From: Pyrococcus horikoshii OT3
Lineage (GTDB): Archaea > Methanobacteriota_B > Thermococci > Thermococcales > Thermococcaceae
Assembly: GCF_000011105.1 (NCBI RefSeq)
Contig: NC_000961.1
Coordinates: forward strand, 792,662-856,661
Reading direction: 5' to 3'
Length of the DNA stretch: 64,000 bases
Below the pieces are notes generated by a model. It saw nothing but the letters and a program-made list of their open reading frames with translations, was not told the origin of the DNA and ran no database searches. Shown here piece after piece: positions 51,017-60,633 of this stretch. Both the position numbers and the translations under genes were made by a program. Every line of letters starts with the position of its first letter. Positions within the stretch are counted from its first letter, which is position 1.

Positions 51017-52189
51017 TTAAGAAAGTTTTCTAACTGTGTATCTAAATAACACTGGAGTTGAAAGGGCCGTAAGCATCGATACTATAACTACCGTTGCAAA
51101 TATCCCTTCATCTATGAGTCCCTTCTCTAATCCTAGCTTGAGAATTGCAAGCTCCAAGCTTCCTCTCCCTCCCATTCCTATCCCAACGATTATTGCATCT
51201 CTAATGGAAGAACCAAAAATTTTCATACCAAGTCCACAGCCAATTAATTTTCCAAGAACTGCAGATGCGTAGAGTAATAGGATTAATAGGATACTTATAT
51301 CCCTAACATTTGGATTAAACATTAACCCTACGTACACGAAGAACAAGGGTATGAAGAACTCAACGAGAACGATTTCAAGCTCTTCAATTAGCTCATTTAG
51401 CTTGATCCTCGTTATGACCATTGGGTCTTTCCTTTCTCTTAATCTACTAATTGTTAATCCCGCTAAATATGCCCCTATTATTTGATTCAACCCTATATCC
51501 TGGGCTATAAACGCGAGGGTGAACGTCAACACTATCGTAAACGTGAAGAATATGTGTAGATCCCTGATAATATTGTAAAACCGAGTAGATCTTTTAAATA
51601 CGAATTCTGAGAGCATTAGAACTCCCAAAATAAAGATAACTATCTTAATTGTTAGAAAGACCAACGAGAGGCCAGATATTCCTCCCTGGGTTATACCCGT
51701 GAGTATACCGATTAAGTAAACGGCTATTATGTCATCAGCAAAGGCCGCTCCCATGAGTACCGAGGAGATATCCTTCTTGACCCTCTCCCTCACTAAAACA
51801 CCACTCGTAACTTCTATTGCAGTATTTCCGAGGGTTATTCCAACAAAAAGCGCAGCTATTAGGCTTTTCTCGAGGAAATAAACTGTTAGAAATCCCAAGA
51901 TAAACGAGAAGGCCACCCCAAACATGGCCACAACGCTAGCCTTTACTTTGTTCCTGGAGATCGCTGAGAAGTTGCTAGTTAAACCCATGTAAAGCATCAT
52001 CATTATGAGCCCAAACTCCCCTAGAACCTTAAGCTCACTTGTAGGGAGGACTATCGAAAGCCCAAATGGTCCCAAGATTATACCCGTGAGTATATGGGCA
52101 ATTATAGGATGGATCCCCTTTTTCTTTAATAACCACTCGAGAGACTTAGCTACCACGAGTAAGATTGAAAGATCAAAGATGTAGCTCAT
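51017..52189 (-). CDS. Na+/H+ antiporter, CPA2 (NapA/KefB-like) family
   Basis: This 390-residue membrane protein has about twelve helices and the CPA2 core with AAFADDIIAVYLIG (the paired aspartates of the ion site) and GMGGRGSLELA near the C-terminus. I start at MSYIF, two bases after the stop of DUF131 and preceded by AGGAGG; the upstream ATG would overlap that gene. No cytoplasmic RCK domain is present. It exchanges Na+ (or K+) for H+. Confidence 0.88.
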   Translation of the reverse strand: MSYIFDLSILLVVAKSLEWLLKKKGIHPIIAHILTGIILGPFGLSIVLPTSELKVLGEFGLIMMMLYMGLTSNFSAISRNKVKASVVAMFGVAFSFILGFLTVYFLEKSLIAALFVGITLGNTAIEVTSGVLVRERVKKDISSVLMGAAFADDIIAVYLIGILTGITQGGISGLSLVFLTIKIVIFILGVLMLSEFVFKRSTRFYNIIRDLHIFFTFTIVLTFTLAFIAQDIGLNQIIGAYLAGLTISRLRERKDPMVITRIKLNELIEELEIVLVEFFIPLFFVYVGLMFNPNVRDISILLILLLYASAVLGKLIGCGLGMKIFGSSIRDAIIVGIGMGGRGSLELAILKLGLEKGLIDEGIFATVVIVSMLTALSTPVLFRYTVRKLS

Positions 52190-52190
52190 T

Positions 52191-52442
52191 TCAGGGCCTC
52201 CTCGAGAGGAGAGCAAACAGGAACCAGGTTAGCATAAGTAGCAATGCAAGCACCATCGCTATTGTCACGCCCCTTCTAGTTCCGAAAGCTATTGGAACCG
52301 GGCCTATCATTATTATACCTCCAGCCTCTACATTTGACTCTTGAGGCTGGCCAAATGCCGAGATTAATGTTCCCAAGAATACAAGCATAAACCCTATCAT
52401 TATCAATGCTATTCCAGTAATTATTAGAGCTTCACCTTTCAT
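52191..52442 (-). CDS. DUF131 (TIGR00304-type) membrane protein
   Basis: This 83-residue protein has two membrane helices (about 5-28 and 57-78) separated by an EAGGIIMIGPVPIAFGT loop. The loop and size match the archaeal DUF131/TIGR00304 family, which has no known function. It lies directly before the antiporter gene with a coupled stop/start, and is divergent from the HAD gene with about 50 bases between. Confidence 0.82.
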   Translation of the reverse strand: MKGEALIITGIALIMIGFMLVFLGTLISAFGQPQESNVEAGGIIMIGPVPIAFGTRRGVTIAMVLALLLMLTWFLFALLSRRP

Positions 52443-52494
52443 GTTAGAAAGTTTGGGGAGGATTTATAATAGTTTATCTACCCTCCCATACTTG

Positions 52495-53181
52495 ATGCTT
52501 GTCATACTTGACTTAGATGATACACTCTGCAATACGTGGGAAGCACTAAGACTAGCCCTGATAAGGTTAACTCCAATCATTATCATGAAGAGAAAATTTA
52601 AGCTAATAGCCTATTTCCTTACGAAAAGATATGAAAAGCTCGAGAGCATTAGGGATATACACCTCCTGGACTTCGAAGGGATATTCAACAGGATAATGGA
52701 GGATATCTATCGAGATCTTGACAAAGAAGAAATTAAAGAGATGCTTGATCTTTTTGATAGGGCATTCTTTGCTAACCTTAAGCTCTATGACGATGTATTA
52801 CCATTCTTGAATGAGCTTAAACAAATGAAAGCAAAGCTTGCTCTTGTAACGGATTCAGCTTCAAGCTGGCAAAGAAGAAAGCTTGAAGTACTTGGAATCC
52901 AGAGGTACTTTGATAAAATTATAGTTAGTGGAGATACCGGGCATACAAAGCTCGAACCTTATAACTTCTATTTGGCAACGAAAATGTTTCCAAAGGAAGA
53001 TAAAATTTTCGTTATAGGAGATAGGGATGACACCGATATGAAGGGTGGGAAAGCAATAGGGGCAACGACGATTCTAGTAAAGAGGGGCTACTTCAAAGGA
53101 AGAAGGGCAAAGTACGCCGATTATATTGTAAACAATCTATATGAGGCACTAGAGGTGATTAAAGGTGAGCTTAAAGCTTGA
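52495..53181 (+). CDS. HAD-superfamily hydrolase
   Basis: This protein has about 228 residues from ATG 52495. Its motifs are LDLDDTLCNT (nucleophile), LVTDSASSWQRRKLE (motif II) and VIGDRDDTDMKGGKAIGATT (motif IV, with a GDRDDTD metal site). I use the downstream ATG because the stretch 52441-52494 holds TATA-like TTTATAAT and no RBS; an ATG at 52441 is in frame. The likely product is a phosphatase for a small metabolite. It heads a run of four overlapping genes with the dolichol kinase-like, MfnA and radical SAM genes. Confidence 0.88.
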   Translation: MLVILDLDDTLCNTWEALRLALIRLTPIIIMKRKFKLIAYFLTKRYEKLESIRDIHLLDFEGIFNRIMEDIYRDLDKEEIKEMLDLFDRAFFANLKLYDDVLPFLNELKQMKAKLALVTDSASSWQRRKLEVLGIQRYFDKIIVSGDTGHTKLEPYNFYLATKMFPKEDKIFVIGDRDDTDMKGGKAIGATTILVKRGYFKGRRAKYADYIVNNLYEALEVIKGELKA

Positions 53182-53773
53182 GCTTAAAAGGAAAGCCCTT
53201 CACATGACTGGATTATCCGTACCCTTAATATACTTAGCCTTAGGTAAAAGTGCTGCAATAACCTTCGTTTTAATATTCTTAATAATCTTCCTGGCGTTAG
53301 AGCCTTTTAGACTTGGTGAAGGGTTAAGAATCAAGGTGAAAGAGAAATTAGGAATTCCTGAAGAAGTTACGGAGAAAATAGAGAGAGAAATCGATGGAAT
53401 AGCAAGAGAACGTGAGAAAAGAGGGATAGGAGCCCACATCTATTTTACAATAGCGGCCCTACTAGTGATCTACCTTTTTCCTAGGGAAGTTGCCATCGGT
53501 AGCATTTCAGTTGCAACGTTAGGTGATGCAATGGCCGCGATCATTGGTAAGTCATATGGAAGACACAGGTTCAAAAATGGAAAAAGCGTCGAAGGAAGCT
53601 TAGCATACTTTATAACGGGTCTGCTAATATTAACCCCTCTAGTAGGATTGAAAATGGCCCTCTTAGCTTCCCTAGTTGGAATGATAGTAGAGTTCTATGG
53701 CCTACCTCCTGACGATAACTTTTCTAATCAGCTTGCAATAGCGATAACCCTTTACTTAGCGGGGGTGAGATAA
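53165..53773 (+). CDS. Dolichol kinase/CTP-dependent polyprenol kinase-like membrane protein
   Basis: This 202-residue membrane protein has the SEC59/dolichol-kinase motif GDAMAAIIGKSYGRHRF followed by GKSVEGSLA. It should phosphorylate a polyprenol with CTP in archaeal N-glycosylation or lipid carrier metabolism. Translation starts at a GTG after AGGTGAT, within the end of the HAD gene. It overlaps the next gene by one base. Confidence 0.85.
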   Translation: MSLKLELKRKALHMTGLSVPLIYLALGKSAAITFVLIFLIIFLALEPFRLGEGLRIKVKEKLGIPEEVTEKIEREIDGIAREREKRGIGAHIYFTIAALLVIYLFPREVAIGSISVATLGDAMAAIIGKSYGRHRFKNGKSVEGSLAYFITGLLILTPLVGLKMALLASLVGMIVEFYGLPPDDNFSNQLAIAITLYLAGVR

Positions 53774-54924
53774 TGAAGTTTCCCAGGATTGGACTTCCCA
53801 AGGAGAAAGTTATAGAACTCATTAATGAAAAAACTAAGAAAGATCTAACGTTTTCATCTGGTAAAATCCTTGGCTCGATGTGCACGATGCCCCACGATCT
53901 AGCAATCGAAGTGTACACTAAATATATAGATAGGAATTTAGGTGATCCTGGGTTACACCCTGGGACTAGAAAAATTGAGGAAGAAGTAATAGAGATGATC
54001 TCCGATCTTCTACATCTAGAGAAAGGCCACGGTCACATAGTTTCTGGAGGAACGGAAGCAAACATACTCGCCGTTAGAGCTTTCAGGAATCTTTCAGATG
54101 TGGAGAAACCAGAATTGATACTACCCAAGAGTGCTCATTTCTCATTCATAAAAGCCGGGGAGATGCTCGGGGTTAAGTTAGTATGGGCCGAGCTTAATCC
54201 TGACTATACGGTTGACGTTAGGGATGTTGAGGCTAAGATAAGTGACAACACGATAGGAATAGTTGGGATAGCTGGAACCACTGGGCTTGGAGTTGTGGAC
54301 GACATTCCAGCATTGAGCGACTTGGCTAGGGATTACGGCATTCCCCTCCACGTGGATGCGGCTTTTGGAGGTTTTGTGATACCCTTCGCCAAAGAACTTG
54401 GCTACGAGTTGCCCGACTTTGACTTTAAGCTTAAAGGGGTTCAGAGTATAACGATAGATCCGCACAAGATGGGGATGGCCCCCATACCAGCTGGGGGTAT
54501 AGTGTTCAGGAGAAAGAAGTACTTGAAGGCGATAAGCGTTTTAGCTCCATACTTAGCGGGGGGGAAAGTATGGCAAGCTACGATAACGGGAACTAGGCCA
54601 GGAGCTAGCGTAATAGCTGTTTGGGCATTAATAAAGCATCTAGGCTTCGAAGGTTATATGAGAATAGTAGAGAGGGCTATGAAGCTTTCAAGATGGTTTG
54701 CGGAGGAGATTAAGAAGATCAACAACGCATGGCTTGTGAGGGAACCAATGTTGAATATAGTCTCCTTCCAGACGAAGAACTTGAAGAAGGTTGAGAGAGA
54801 ACTCAAAAGTAGGGGTTGGGGGATAAGCGCTCATAGGGGATATATAAGGATCGTCTTCATGCCCCACGTTACCAGGGAAATGATTGAAGAGTTCCTAAAA
54901 GACTTAAAGGAGGTCCTATCTTGA
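53773..54924 (+). CDS. mfnA: PLP-dependent L-aspartate/tyrosine decarboxylase, MfnA family
   Basis: This 383-residue group II decarboxylase has the PLP lysine motif DPHKMGMAPIP and SGGTEANIL. MfnA makes tyramine for methanofuran in methanogens; in Thermococcales the homolog is known to make beta-alanine from aspartate for coenzyme A, which is the likelier role here because methanofuran is not expected. It sits in the overlapping run of four genes, followed by a radical SAM gene with a four-base overlap. Confidence 0.92.
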   Translation: MKFPRIGLPKEKVIELINEKTKKDLTFSSGKILGSMCTMPHDLAIEVYTKYIDRNLGDPGLHPGTRKIEEEVIEMISDLLHLEKGHGHIVSGGTEANILAVRAFRNLSDVEKPELILPKSAHFSFIKAGEMLGVKLVWAELNPDYTVDVRDVEAKISDNTIGIVGIAGTTGLGVVDDIPALSDLARDYGIPLHVDAAFGGFVIPFAKELGYELPDFDFKLKGVQSITIDPHKMGMAPIPAGGIVFRRKKYLKAISVLAPYLAGGKVWQATITGTRPGASVIAVWALIKHLGFEGYMRIVERAMKLSRWFAEEIKKINNAWLVREPMLNIVSFQTKNLKKVERELKSRGWGISAHRGYIRIVFMPHVTREMIEEFLKDLKEVLS

Positions 54925-55748
54925 AGAAGCTAAAGGTTTATATCCCAGGAATAAAGTTTCCTTCGATTTCAGTTACAGGTGAGTATTGTTATCTAAACTG
55001 TGCTCACTGTGGGAGGCACTATCTCAAGGGAATGCTCAAAGTAACTAGAAAAAGTCTTCTTGAAAGATGCATGGAAATGGAGAAAGAAGGGTACACTGGT
55101 TGTCTCTTAAGTGGTGGCATGGATTCAAGGCTTAAAGTTCCTCTAGATAAGTTTAAAGATGAGATCAAAGCCATAAAAGAGAAGACAAAGCTTAAGATAA
55201 ATGCCCACGTTGGGTTCGTGGATGAAAGTGATCTCGAGTGGCTAAAATATATTGATGTAGTCTCCCTTGACTTTGTTGGAGATAATGAAGTCATAAAGAG
55301 GGTTTACAAAATAGACAAGAAGGTAGAAGATTATCTAAGGGTTCTTGACCTCCTAACGGAGAACGGAATTAGGGTTGCTCCCCACATAACGATAGGTTTA
55401 GACTTCGGCAAGGTTCACTGGGAATTCAAAGCGATAGACATTCTCGTTAACTATCCTATAGATGTCTTAGTCCTGGATGTCCTGATCCCAACCCCTGGAA
55501 CTGAAATGGCAAATGTCCCAAAGGTTCCCGTTGATGAAGCTATAAGGGTAGTTAAGTACGCCAGGGAAAAGTTCTCGGGTGAATTAAGCATAGGGTGTAT
55601 GAGGCCATTCGGTGAGTGGAGGGTGAAGTTTGACAGGGAAGCGATACTAGCTGGTGTTGATAGGATAACTAACCCTCCCAGGAAGATCATAGAATGGGCC
55701 AAGAAGATTAGAGATGTTGAAATTATCTATGAGTGTTGTGTCATGTAG
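54921..55748 (+). CDS. Radical SAM protein
   Basis: This 275-residue protein has the radical SAM Fe-S motif CYLNCAHC near its start, the GG region LSGGMDSR, and a C-terminal double cysteine (YECCVM). It is short, with no extra SPASM-type domain, although the C-terminal cysteines may form part of another cluster. It is coupled to the MfnA gene and is followed 42 bases later by RuBisCO. The reaction is unknown; a role in cofactor or nucleoside metabolism linked to its neighbours is an inference. Confidence 0.88.
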   Translation: MKKLKVYIPGIKFPSISVTGEYCYLNCAHCGRHYLKGMLKVTRKSLLERCMEMEKEGYTGCLLSGGMDSRLKVPLDKFKDEIKAIKEKTKLKINAHVGFVDESDLEWLKYIDVVSLDFVGDNEVIKRVYKIDKKVEDYLRVLDLLTENGIRVAPHITIGLDFGKVHWEFKAIDILVNYPIDVLVLDVLIPTPGTEMANVPKVPVDEAIRVVKYAREKFSGELSIGCMRPFGEWRVKFDREAILAGVDRITNPPRKIIEWAKKIRDVEIIYECCVM

Positions 55749-55790
55749 AGATTTAAACTCCTAAGGGAATATACTATGATGGTGCTCCGC

Positions 55791-57068
55791 ATGAAAGTTG
55801 AGTGGTATCTTGACTTCGTTGATCTAAACTATGAACCTGGAAGGGATGAGCTGATAGTGGAATACTACTTTGAGCCGAACGGTGTCTCCCCAGAGGAAGC
55901 CGCCGGTAGGATAGCCAGCGAGAGTTCTATTGGTACTTGGACAACACTCTGGAAGCTTCCGGAGATGGCGAAGAGGAGTATGGCTAAGGTTTTCTACTTA
56001 GAAAAACACGGGGAGGGATACATAGCTAAGATAGCCTACCCCCTAACTCTCTTCGAGGAGGGAAGCCTAGTTCAATTGTTCAGTGCAGTAGCTGGAAACG
56101 TCTTTGGAATGAAGGCTTTGAAAAACCTAAGACTACTGGACTTCCATCCACCATATGAATACTTAAGGCACTTTAAAGGCCCCCAGTTTGGGGTTCAGGG
56201 AATAAGGGAGTTCATGGGCGTTAAGGACAGGCCATTAACGGCAACGGTTCCAAAGCCAAAGATGGGGTGGAGCGTTGAGGAATATGCTGAGATAGCTTAC
56301 GAACTCTGGAGTGGTGGTATAGACCTTCTAAAGGATGATGAGAACTTCACGAGCTTTCCCTTCAACAGGTTTGAAGAGAGGGTCAGAAAGCTCTACAGGG
56401 TTAGGGATAGGGTTGAGGCCGAGACTGGGGAAACTAAGGAATATCTGATAAATATAACGGGCCCAGTTAACATTATGGAGAAGAGAGCAGAGATGGTTGC
56501 CAATGAGGGAGGACAGTACGTGATGATAGATATAGTGGTGGCAGGATGGAGCGCCCTCCAGTATATGAGGGAAGTTACCGAAGATCTAGGCTTAGCAATA
56601 CATGCCCACAGGGCTATGCATGCAGCTTTCACAAGGAACCCAAGGCATGGAATAACTATGCTAGCCTTGGCAAAGGCCGCTAGAATGATAGGTGTTGATC
56701 AAATACACACAGGAACGGCCGTTGGGAAGATGGCCGGTAATTACGAGGAGATAAAGAGGATTAATGACTTCCTCTTAAGTAAGTGGGAGCACATAAGACC
56801 TGTATTCCCTGTGGCCAGTGGAGGTCTCCATCCAGGATTGATGCCAGAGTTAATAAGGCTCTTTGGAAAGGACTTAGTGATTCAAGCAGGCGGCGGGGTT
56901 ATGGGGCACCCAGATGGTCCTAGGGCCGGGGCCAAAGCTCTCAGAGATGCAATAGATGCCGCAATCGAAGGGGTTGACTTAGATGAAAAAGCAAAATCGA
57001 GTCCGGAACTTAAAAAAAGCCTTAGAGAAGTGGGGTTATCTAAAGCCAAAGTAGGTGTCCAACATTGA
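55791..57068 (+). CDS. rbcL: Type III ribulose-bisphosphate carboxylase (RuBisCO)
   Basis: This RuBisCO large subunit has about 425 residues with the N-terminal domain, the catalytic motif GGIDLLKDDENF, the HAHRAMH segment, and the C-terminal SGGLHPG and GGGVMGHPDG phosphate loops. Archaeal type III enzymes act in the AMP pathway, turning ribulose-1,5-bisphosphate from nucleotides into two 3-phosphoglycerates. I start at ATG 55791, six bases after GGTG; an ATG 15 bases upstream is less likely. The partner AMP phosphorylase and isomerase genes are not in the window. Confidence 0.95.
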   Translation: MKVEWYLDFVDLNYEPGRDELIVEYYFEPNGVSPEEAAGRIASESSIGTWTTLWKLPEMAKRSMAKVFYLEKHGEGYIAKIAYPLTLFEEGSLVQLFSAVAGNVFGMKALKNLRLLDFHPPYEYLRHFKGPQFGVQGIREFMGVKDRPLTATVPKPKMGWSVEEYAEIAYELWSGGIDLLKDDENFTSFPFNRFEERVRKLYRVRDRVEAETGETKEYLINITGPVNIMEKRAEMVANEGGQYVMIDIVVAGWSALQYMREVTEDLGLAIHAHRAMHAAFTRNPRHGITMLALAKAARMIGVDQIHTGTAVGKMAGNYEEIKRINDFLLSKWEHIRPVFPVASGGLHPGLMPELIRLFGKDLVIQAGGGVMGHPDGPRAGAKALRDAIDAAIEGVDLDEKAKSSPELKKSLREVGLSKAKVGVQH

Positions 57069-57853
57069 AGATAGCTAAAATCAGAGATTTATACTTGGAA
57101 ATCCCTAACGTTCGCTATTCCTTTTTTACTACCCCTTACATTCCTCATAAGTTGGGAACTGCGGTTGACGTTTACTTCGAGGATGTTGCTCTCTTTCCAT
57201 TAGAAGAGGGGAAGTTGATAGATGTCAAAAAGATAAGAACCCCAAGGTATATACCAGTTAAAGAAGATTACATCATGATATTTTCTCTTGGAGAGATCTG
57301 TCTTAAAGTTCTTCATGTTCAACCAAGTATTGAACCTGGAGACAGCGTTTCTTTAGGAGATGAGATTGGAAAGTTAAGGCTTTCAGGATTCTTCTCTCCA
57401 TGGACTGATAAGCATGCCCACTTTGAGTTAAGGCCATGCAACGATCCATACAGAGCTAGAGGCGGTTTAGTGATCTATCCAATATTAACGGGGATTGTAA
57501 GAACTGCAAGAGGGAACGAATTTAAGGTCGTCGAGAAGAACGAGAGGTACGCTATGCTGGAACCTTTAAAGAAAGGTAAGAAAGGAATGACACCTTTTGG
57601 ATACGTCGAAGGGGGAGTTCCCCACTACAGGTACGGGGCGATACTAAATGGGAACGAAGCATCACTCCTGGGAAAGAGCGTGAAAGCTGAGAGAATTTTA
57701 CCCAACGGAGTTGGGTTATTTAAGGCTGACTTTAAAGTTTTAGCCAATGGAAGCATTGTTAAGGGAATTAGCGTCTATTGTAACGATGAAAAGATAAAGC
57801 TCATAGGAGGGAACTTTGAGGTGGATGAGGTAGTGGAGCTTAAATTTATATAA
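57065..57853 (+). CDS. M23-fold protein (LytM-like) coupled to RuBisCO
   Basis: This 262-residue protein shows the fold of M23 metalloproteins: an H-K-L-G-T-A-V-D segment, then [11 protein letters not shown], an [13 protein letters not shown] lipoyl-like strand pair and the HAHFELRP motif (the HxH metal site). No signal peptide is present, so it is cytoplasmic and unlikely to cut peptidoglycan. The C-terminal domain (about 165-262) is separate and beta-rich. Its TTG start overlaps the RuBisCO stop and has AGGTGT ahead of it, so it is translated with RuBisCO. The function is unknown. Confidence 0.75.
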   Translation: MKIAKIRDLYLEIPNVRYSFFTTPYIPHKLGTAVDVYFEDVALFPLEEGKLIDVKKIRTPRYIPVKEDYIMIFSLGEICLKVLHVQPSIEPGDSVSLGDEIGKLRLSGFFSPWTDKHAHFELRPCNDPYRARGGLVIYPILTGIVRTARGNEFKVVEKNERYAMLEPLKKGKKGMTPFGYVEGGVPHYRYGAILNGNEASLLGKSVKAERILPNGVGLFKADFKVLANGSIVKGISVYCNDEKIKLIGGNFEVDEVVELKFI

Positions 57854-57875
57854 AATATTTAACCAAGATCAATCC

Positions 57876-58076
57876 ATGAACAGGAAGCTCGACGAGTTCA
57901 TTAACATTACCTCTTCTACCCATGGGGGGAAGGAAGTGAAGAAGAAAAATAATAGCAAAAAGAGACTTAGAGAGACAAACTTAGACAGCTTTTTGCCAGA
58001 GGAGCATATAGAGTTCTTTAAAAACCTAAGGATAGGCTCAAAAAAGATAGCTAGGAAAAAGATAGAGGAACTCTAA
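57876..58076 (+). CDS. Small basic protein, probably from a leaderless transcript
   Basis: This 66-residue, very basic protein (runs of K/R between residues 21 and 32) is of unknown function. The ATG has no RBS, but a TATA box TTTATATAA lies about 25-30 bases ahead of it, so the transcript may be leaderless. A GTG at 57936 after GGGGGGAAGGA could start a shorter form. It converges with the Mrp operon, overlapping its last gene by four bases. It could be an RNA- or ribosome-binding protein. Confidence 0.55.
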   Translation: MNRKLDEFINITSSTHGGKEVKKKNNSKKRLRETNLDSFLPEEHIEFFKNLRIGSKKIARKKIEEL

Positions 58077-59518
58077 ATAGACACAACTCCAAGAATAAGG
58101 GCAAAGAGTGCAGCGCTCTCGTTCAGGTTGACTTTAATTAGATAATCTCTCTTTACTAAATGATTCCTAACGGCGTAAAAGCTTAGAGCCGCAAGGAGTA
58201 TAAGGGAATCGTAAGTTGAAAGTTTGCCTCCAAGCATGAATCCAAGGATAAAGGCTAAGGTTCCAGATATTAGAGAGGGGAGCACGCTGTAATTGCTTGG
58301 TTCGTTACCATGACCTTTCCATAGGTAATAATTAAGCTTTGAAAATGAGAACGCCGTTCCGAAGGATACCGCGTAAATAATGATCTTATCTAATTTTGAA
58401 GTTACCAGCTGGGCTTTTCCAACCCCTCCAATGGTAACTCCCAAGCCCGAGATCGCTAGGCTAAGCATTAAAATGGAGATAAGAAGAAGAGAATTTTTCG
58501 AACCTAACTTGTTTAATTCCATTCTCCTCCTAGTATCAACAATTCCTCCAACCCCAAGGAAAAGTCCTGATTTGAAGATAGCATGAGCTAGCGAGTAGAG
58601 CGTAGCCCCGGTAATGTTTGACGTGCTTACCCCGAGGAGGATGTAACCCATTTGAGAGACTGTATGATATGCCAATAGCCTCTTAGCGTTGAACTGGAGA
58701 ATGGCCATTAAAACTCCAAAGATCATTGAAAGGTAAGCGAAGGGCTTCAAGAACTCGAAGTTACCTAGTCTTGAGAGAAGAATCAAACCATAGATCGGGG
58801 CTTTAACGACTATTCCAGACAGAATCGAGCTTACATATGTTTTGGCGTTTGAATGAGCGTCAGGTAACCACATATGCAGGGGAAATATACCAGCCTTAAG
58901 CATCAATGCTACCGCTGCTAACCGAAGGGGAGTATCATCCCTCAACCCAACCCTCGAGGCAAGTTCAACGTTGAGGTAACCCGTTTGAAAGTATATCATA
59001 CCCAAGGCTAGAATAAAGATATAAGAGGCCGTCATGGAAAGAATTAAATAGTTAAATGCTGCTTTCTTATCCTTAGAAGCTATTAAAGCATAGGAAGAAA
59101 CCGAGGAGAGCTCCATAAATATATAGAAGTTGAAATAATCCTTGGATATGAAAGCTCCAATTAATCCAGCATGCATGAGGAGAAGCAGGCTGAGCTCCTT
59201 CCAGTTGGTGGCCCTCGGGAGTAAGTAGAGGGAAGAGGTCCCGAAAACTATAAACTCCGCGAGGATAAAGGTCATGCTTATGAAATCGAGATTAACCTCA
59301 ATTCCTAACTCCCTAGGATAGTTTCCGACGACTCCTCCTTGGACAAATGGAAGAAGGAGCATTGGAAGAAAAATTCCGATAAAATATAGAATTTTAACTT
59401 CCTGGGCTAAGGGTAGCCTGAATTTAGCCCTAAAAGTTCCCTCTATCCTAAACGTTCCGAAAATGTATACTAGGATTGAGAATATAACTGGTCCGAGAAC
59501 CATCACGATTGCATTCAC
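58073..59518 (-). CDS. mnhD: Mrp antiporter subunit D (NuoN/M-like)
   Basis: This 481-residue antiporter-like subunit has about fourteen helices. Key polar residues are in [16 protein letters not shown] and [16 protein letters not shown] (the conserved K and H of the proton channel), and the HTVSQMGY segment is in the right place. It is the only large NuoL/M/N-type subunit in this cluster. It ends the minus-strand operon, overlapping the MnhC-like gene by four bases. Confidence 0.92.
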   Translation of the reverse strand: MNAIVMVLGPVIFSILVYIFGTFRIEGTFRAKFRLPLAQEVKILYFIGIFLPMLLLPFVQGGVVGNYPRELGIEVNLDFISMTFILAEFIVFGTSSLYLLPRATNWKELSLLLLMHAGLIGAFISKDYFNFYIFMELSSVSSYALIASKDKKAAFNYLILSMTASYIFILALGMIYFQTGYLNVELASRVGLRDDTPLRLAAVALMLKAGIFPLHMWLPDAHSNAKTYVSSILSGIVVKAPIYGLILLSRLGNFEFLKPFAYLSMIFGVLMAILQFNAKRLLAYHTVSQMGYILLGVSTSNITGATLYSLAHAIFKSGLFLGVGGIVDTRRRMELNKLGSKNSLLLISILMLSLAISGLGVTIGGVGKAQLVTSKLDKIIIYAVSFGTAFSFSKLNYYLWKGHGNEPSNYSVLPSLISGTLAFILGFMLGGKLSTYDSLILLAALSFYAVRNHLVKRDYLIKVNLNESAALFALILGVVSI

Positions 59519-59793
59519 TCCTCTCCCTCCTTGAGAAAGCTTAAAGCCAATCCAGTAACTGCGACATCAACTACGAGCGTTGTTAACATTAGAACGGAAG
59601 GAATTGGATCTACTGGATTGGTGAAGTCTCTTAGGGGAGGTCCCTCTCCTACCTCTGCACCCTTTCCTACAAGGTAAAGAACGACCCCAAGGGCCATTAG
59701 GGTTAGCGAGAGTAGTTGCTTAAGCTTAAGCTTGTTGATGATTACTCCCATTAGCCCTATAATCACCAGTATCAATCCGCTAACCTCAAACAT
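59515..59793 (-). CDS. mnhC: Mrp antiporter subunit C (NuoK-like)
   Basis: This 92-residue, three-helix protein is of the NuoK/MnhC type. The second and third helices carry DPIPSVLMLTTLVVDVA, which is the NuoK/MrpC hallmark. It lies two bases after MnhB and overlaps MnhD. Confidence 0.88.
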   Translation of the reverse strand: MFEVSGLILVIIGLMGVIINKLKLKQLLSLTLMALGVVLYLVGKGAEVGEGPPLRDFTNPVDPIPSVLMLTTLVVDVAVTGLALSFLKEGEE

Positions 59794-59795
59794 TT

Positions 59796-60179
59796 TTAAT
59801 CCCTCTCCAGAAAGGCTATTAGAGAGTAGAAGATTAGCACAAAGGCCGCACCAACCTTTATTCCGGCAAGTATATTAAACGAACCTATAAGATTTTCATT
59901 TGGATTTAGGGAGGTTAGAGCTAATAGCAATAGTAAAAATGCTATTCCAAGGCCCGAGGAAGTTTCTAGAGAGCTCACTGCTTTCTTCCTGAATCTCTTT
60001 CTAACCTTCCTATACCCATGGGAAGTTATCAAAAGTATTACCGCGACGGCAAGTATAACCCCGGCCTGAAATCCTCCTCCAGGAGAGTATGCTCCATAAA
60101 GCATTAGATAGGCCGCATAGGTTACCAGGAAAGGGGCTACGAGTTTACTCGTGGTTCTCGCTATTAAGCTCATTTTCAC
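59796..60179 (-). CDS. mnhB: Mrp antiporter subunit B
   Basis: This 127-residue, four-helix protein carries the MnhB motif LYGAYSPGGGFQAGVI, in which GGGFQ is diagnostic. It overlaps the DUF4040/MbhE-like gene upstream by 35 bases and lies two bases before MnhC. Confidence 0.9.
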   Translation of the reverse strand: MKMSLIARTTSKLVAPFLVTYAAYLMLYGAYSPGGGFQAGVILAVAVILLITSHGYRKVRKRFRKKAVSSLETSSGLGIAFLLLLLALTSLNPNENLIGSFNILAGIKVGAAFVLIFYSLIAFLERD

Positions 60180-60633
60180 GTTTTCTTCCCCCCATGAGTA
60201 AGCTAAATCCCAAAGCAGCAGAAAATAGTATTAAAGCTTCCCCAACGCTGTCATAAAGTCGCCATCCAGCTAGTATCTCGCTAACCAGGTTATTAATGTT
60301 CCATGCTTTAACGTATGCCTCATAGCTAGCGAGATTTACCTTGAATTTGACTCTAAGGAGGGCAAAGGCTAGGGGTAGAACGGCCAAGCCAAGTGGTAGC
60401 TTAACTTTACACTCTCCTCCAGCCCTTTCATAGCCAAATACGAAGAGCCCTGTAACTATCCCTCCAACTACTATACCAGAAAGGGCCACATCTGGAGCAT
60501 AAGAAAGTAGAACAAGCAAAATGAAGACTAGACTTGTTAGGGAATACACTATCAAGGAGGTCATGAAATCTCTATGCAATATGACAATCAAAGCTAAGGT
60601 TAGCATTACAACTTCAAGGATTATCCCAAGCAT
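60145..60633 (-). CDS. Fused MbhD/DUF4040 and MbhE-like Mrp subunit
   Basis: This 162-residue membrane protein joins two modules normally found at the C-terminus of MrpA or as separate MbhD and MbhE proteins. Residues 1-75 are DUF4040-like (SYAPDVALSGIVVGG). Residues about 110-150 read NINNLVSEILAGWRLYDSVGEALIL, matching the D-x-x-GE signature of MbhE. It replaces the missing MrpA. It overlaps MnhG by 20 bases and MnhB by 35. Confidence 0.85.
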   Translation of the reverse strand: MLGIILEVVMLTLALIVILHRDFMTSLIVYSLTSLVFILLVLLSYAPDVALSGIVVGGIVTGLFVFGYERAGGECKVKLPLGLAVLPLAFALLRVKFKVNLASYEAYVKAWNINNLVSEILAGWRLYDSVGEALILFSAALGFSLLMGGRKRENELNSENHE

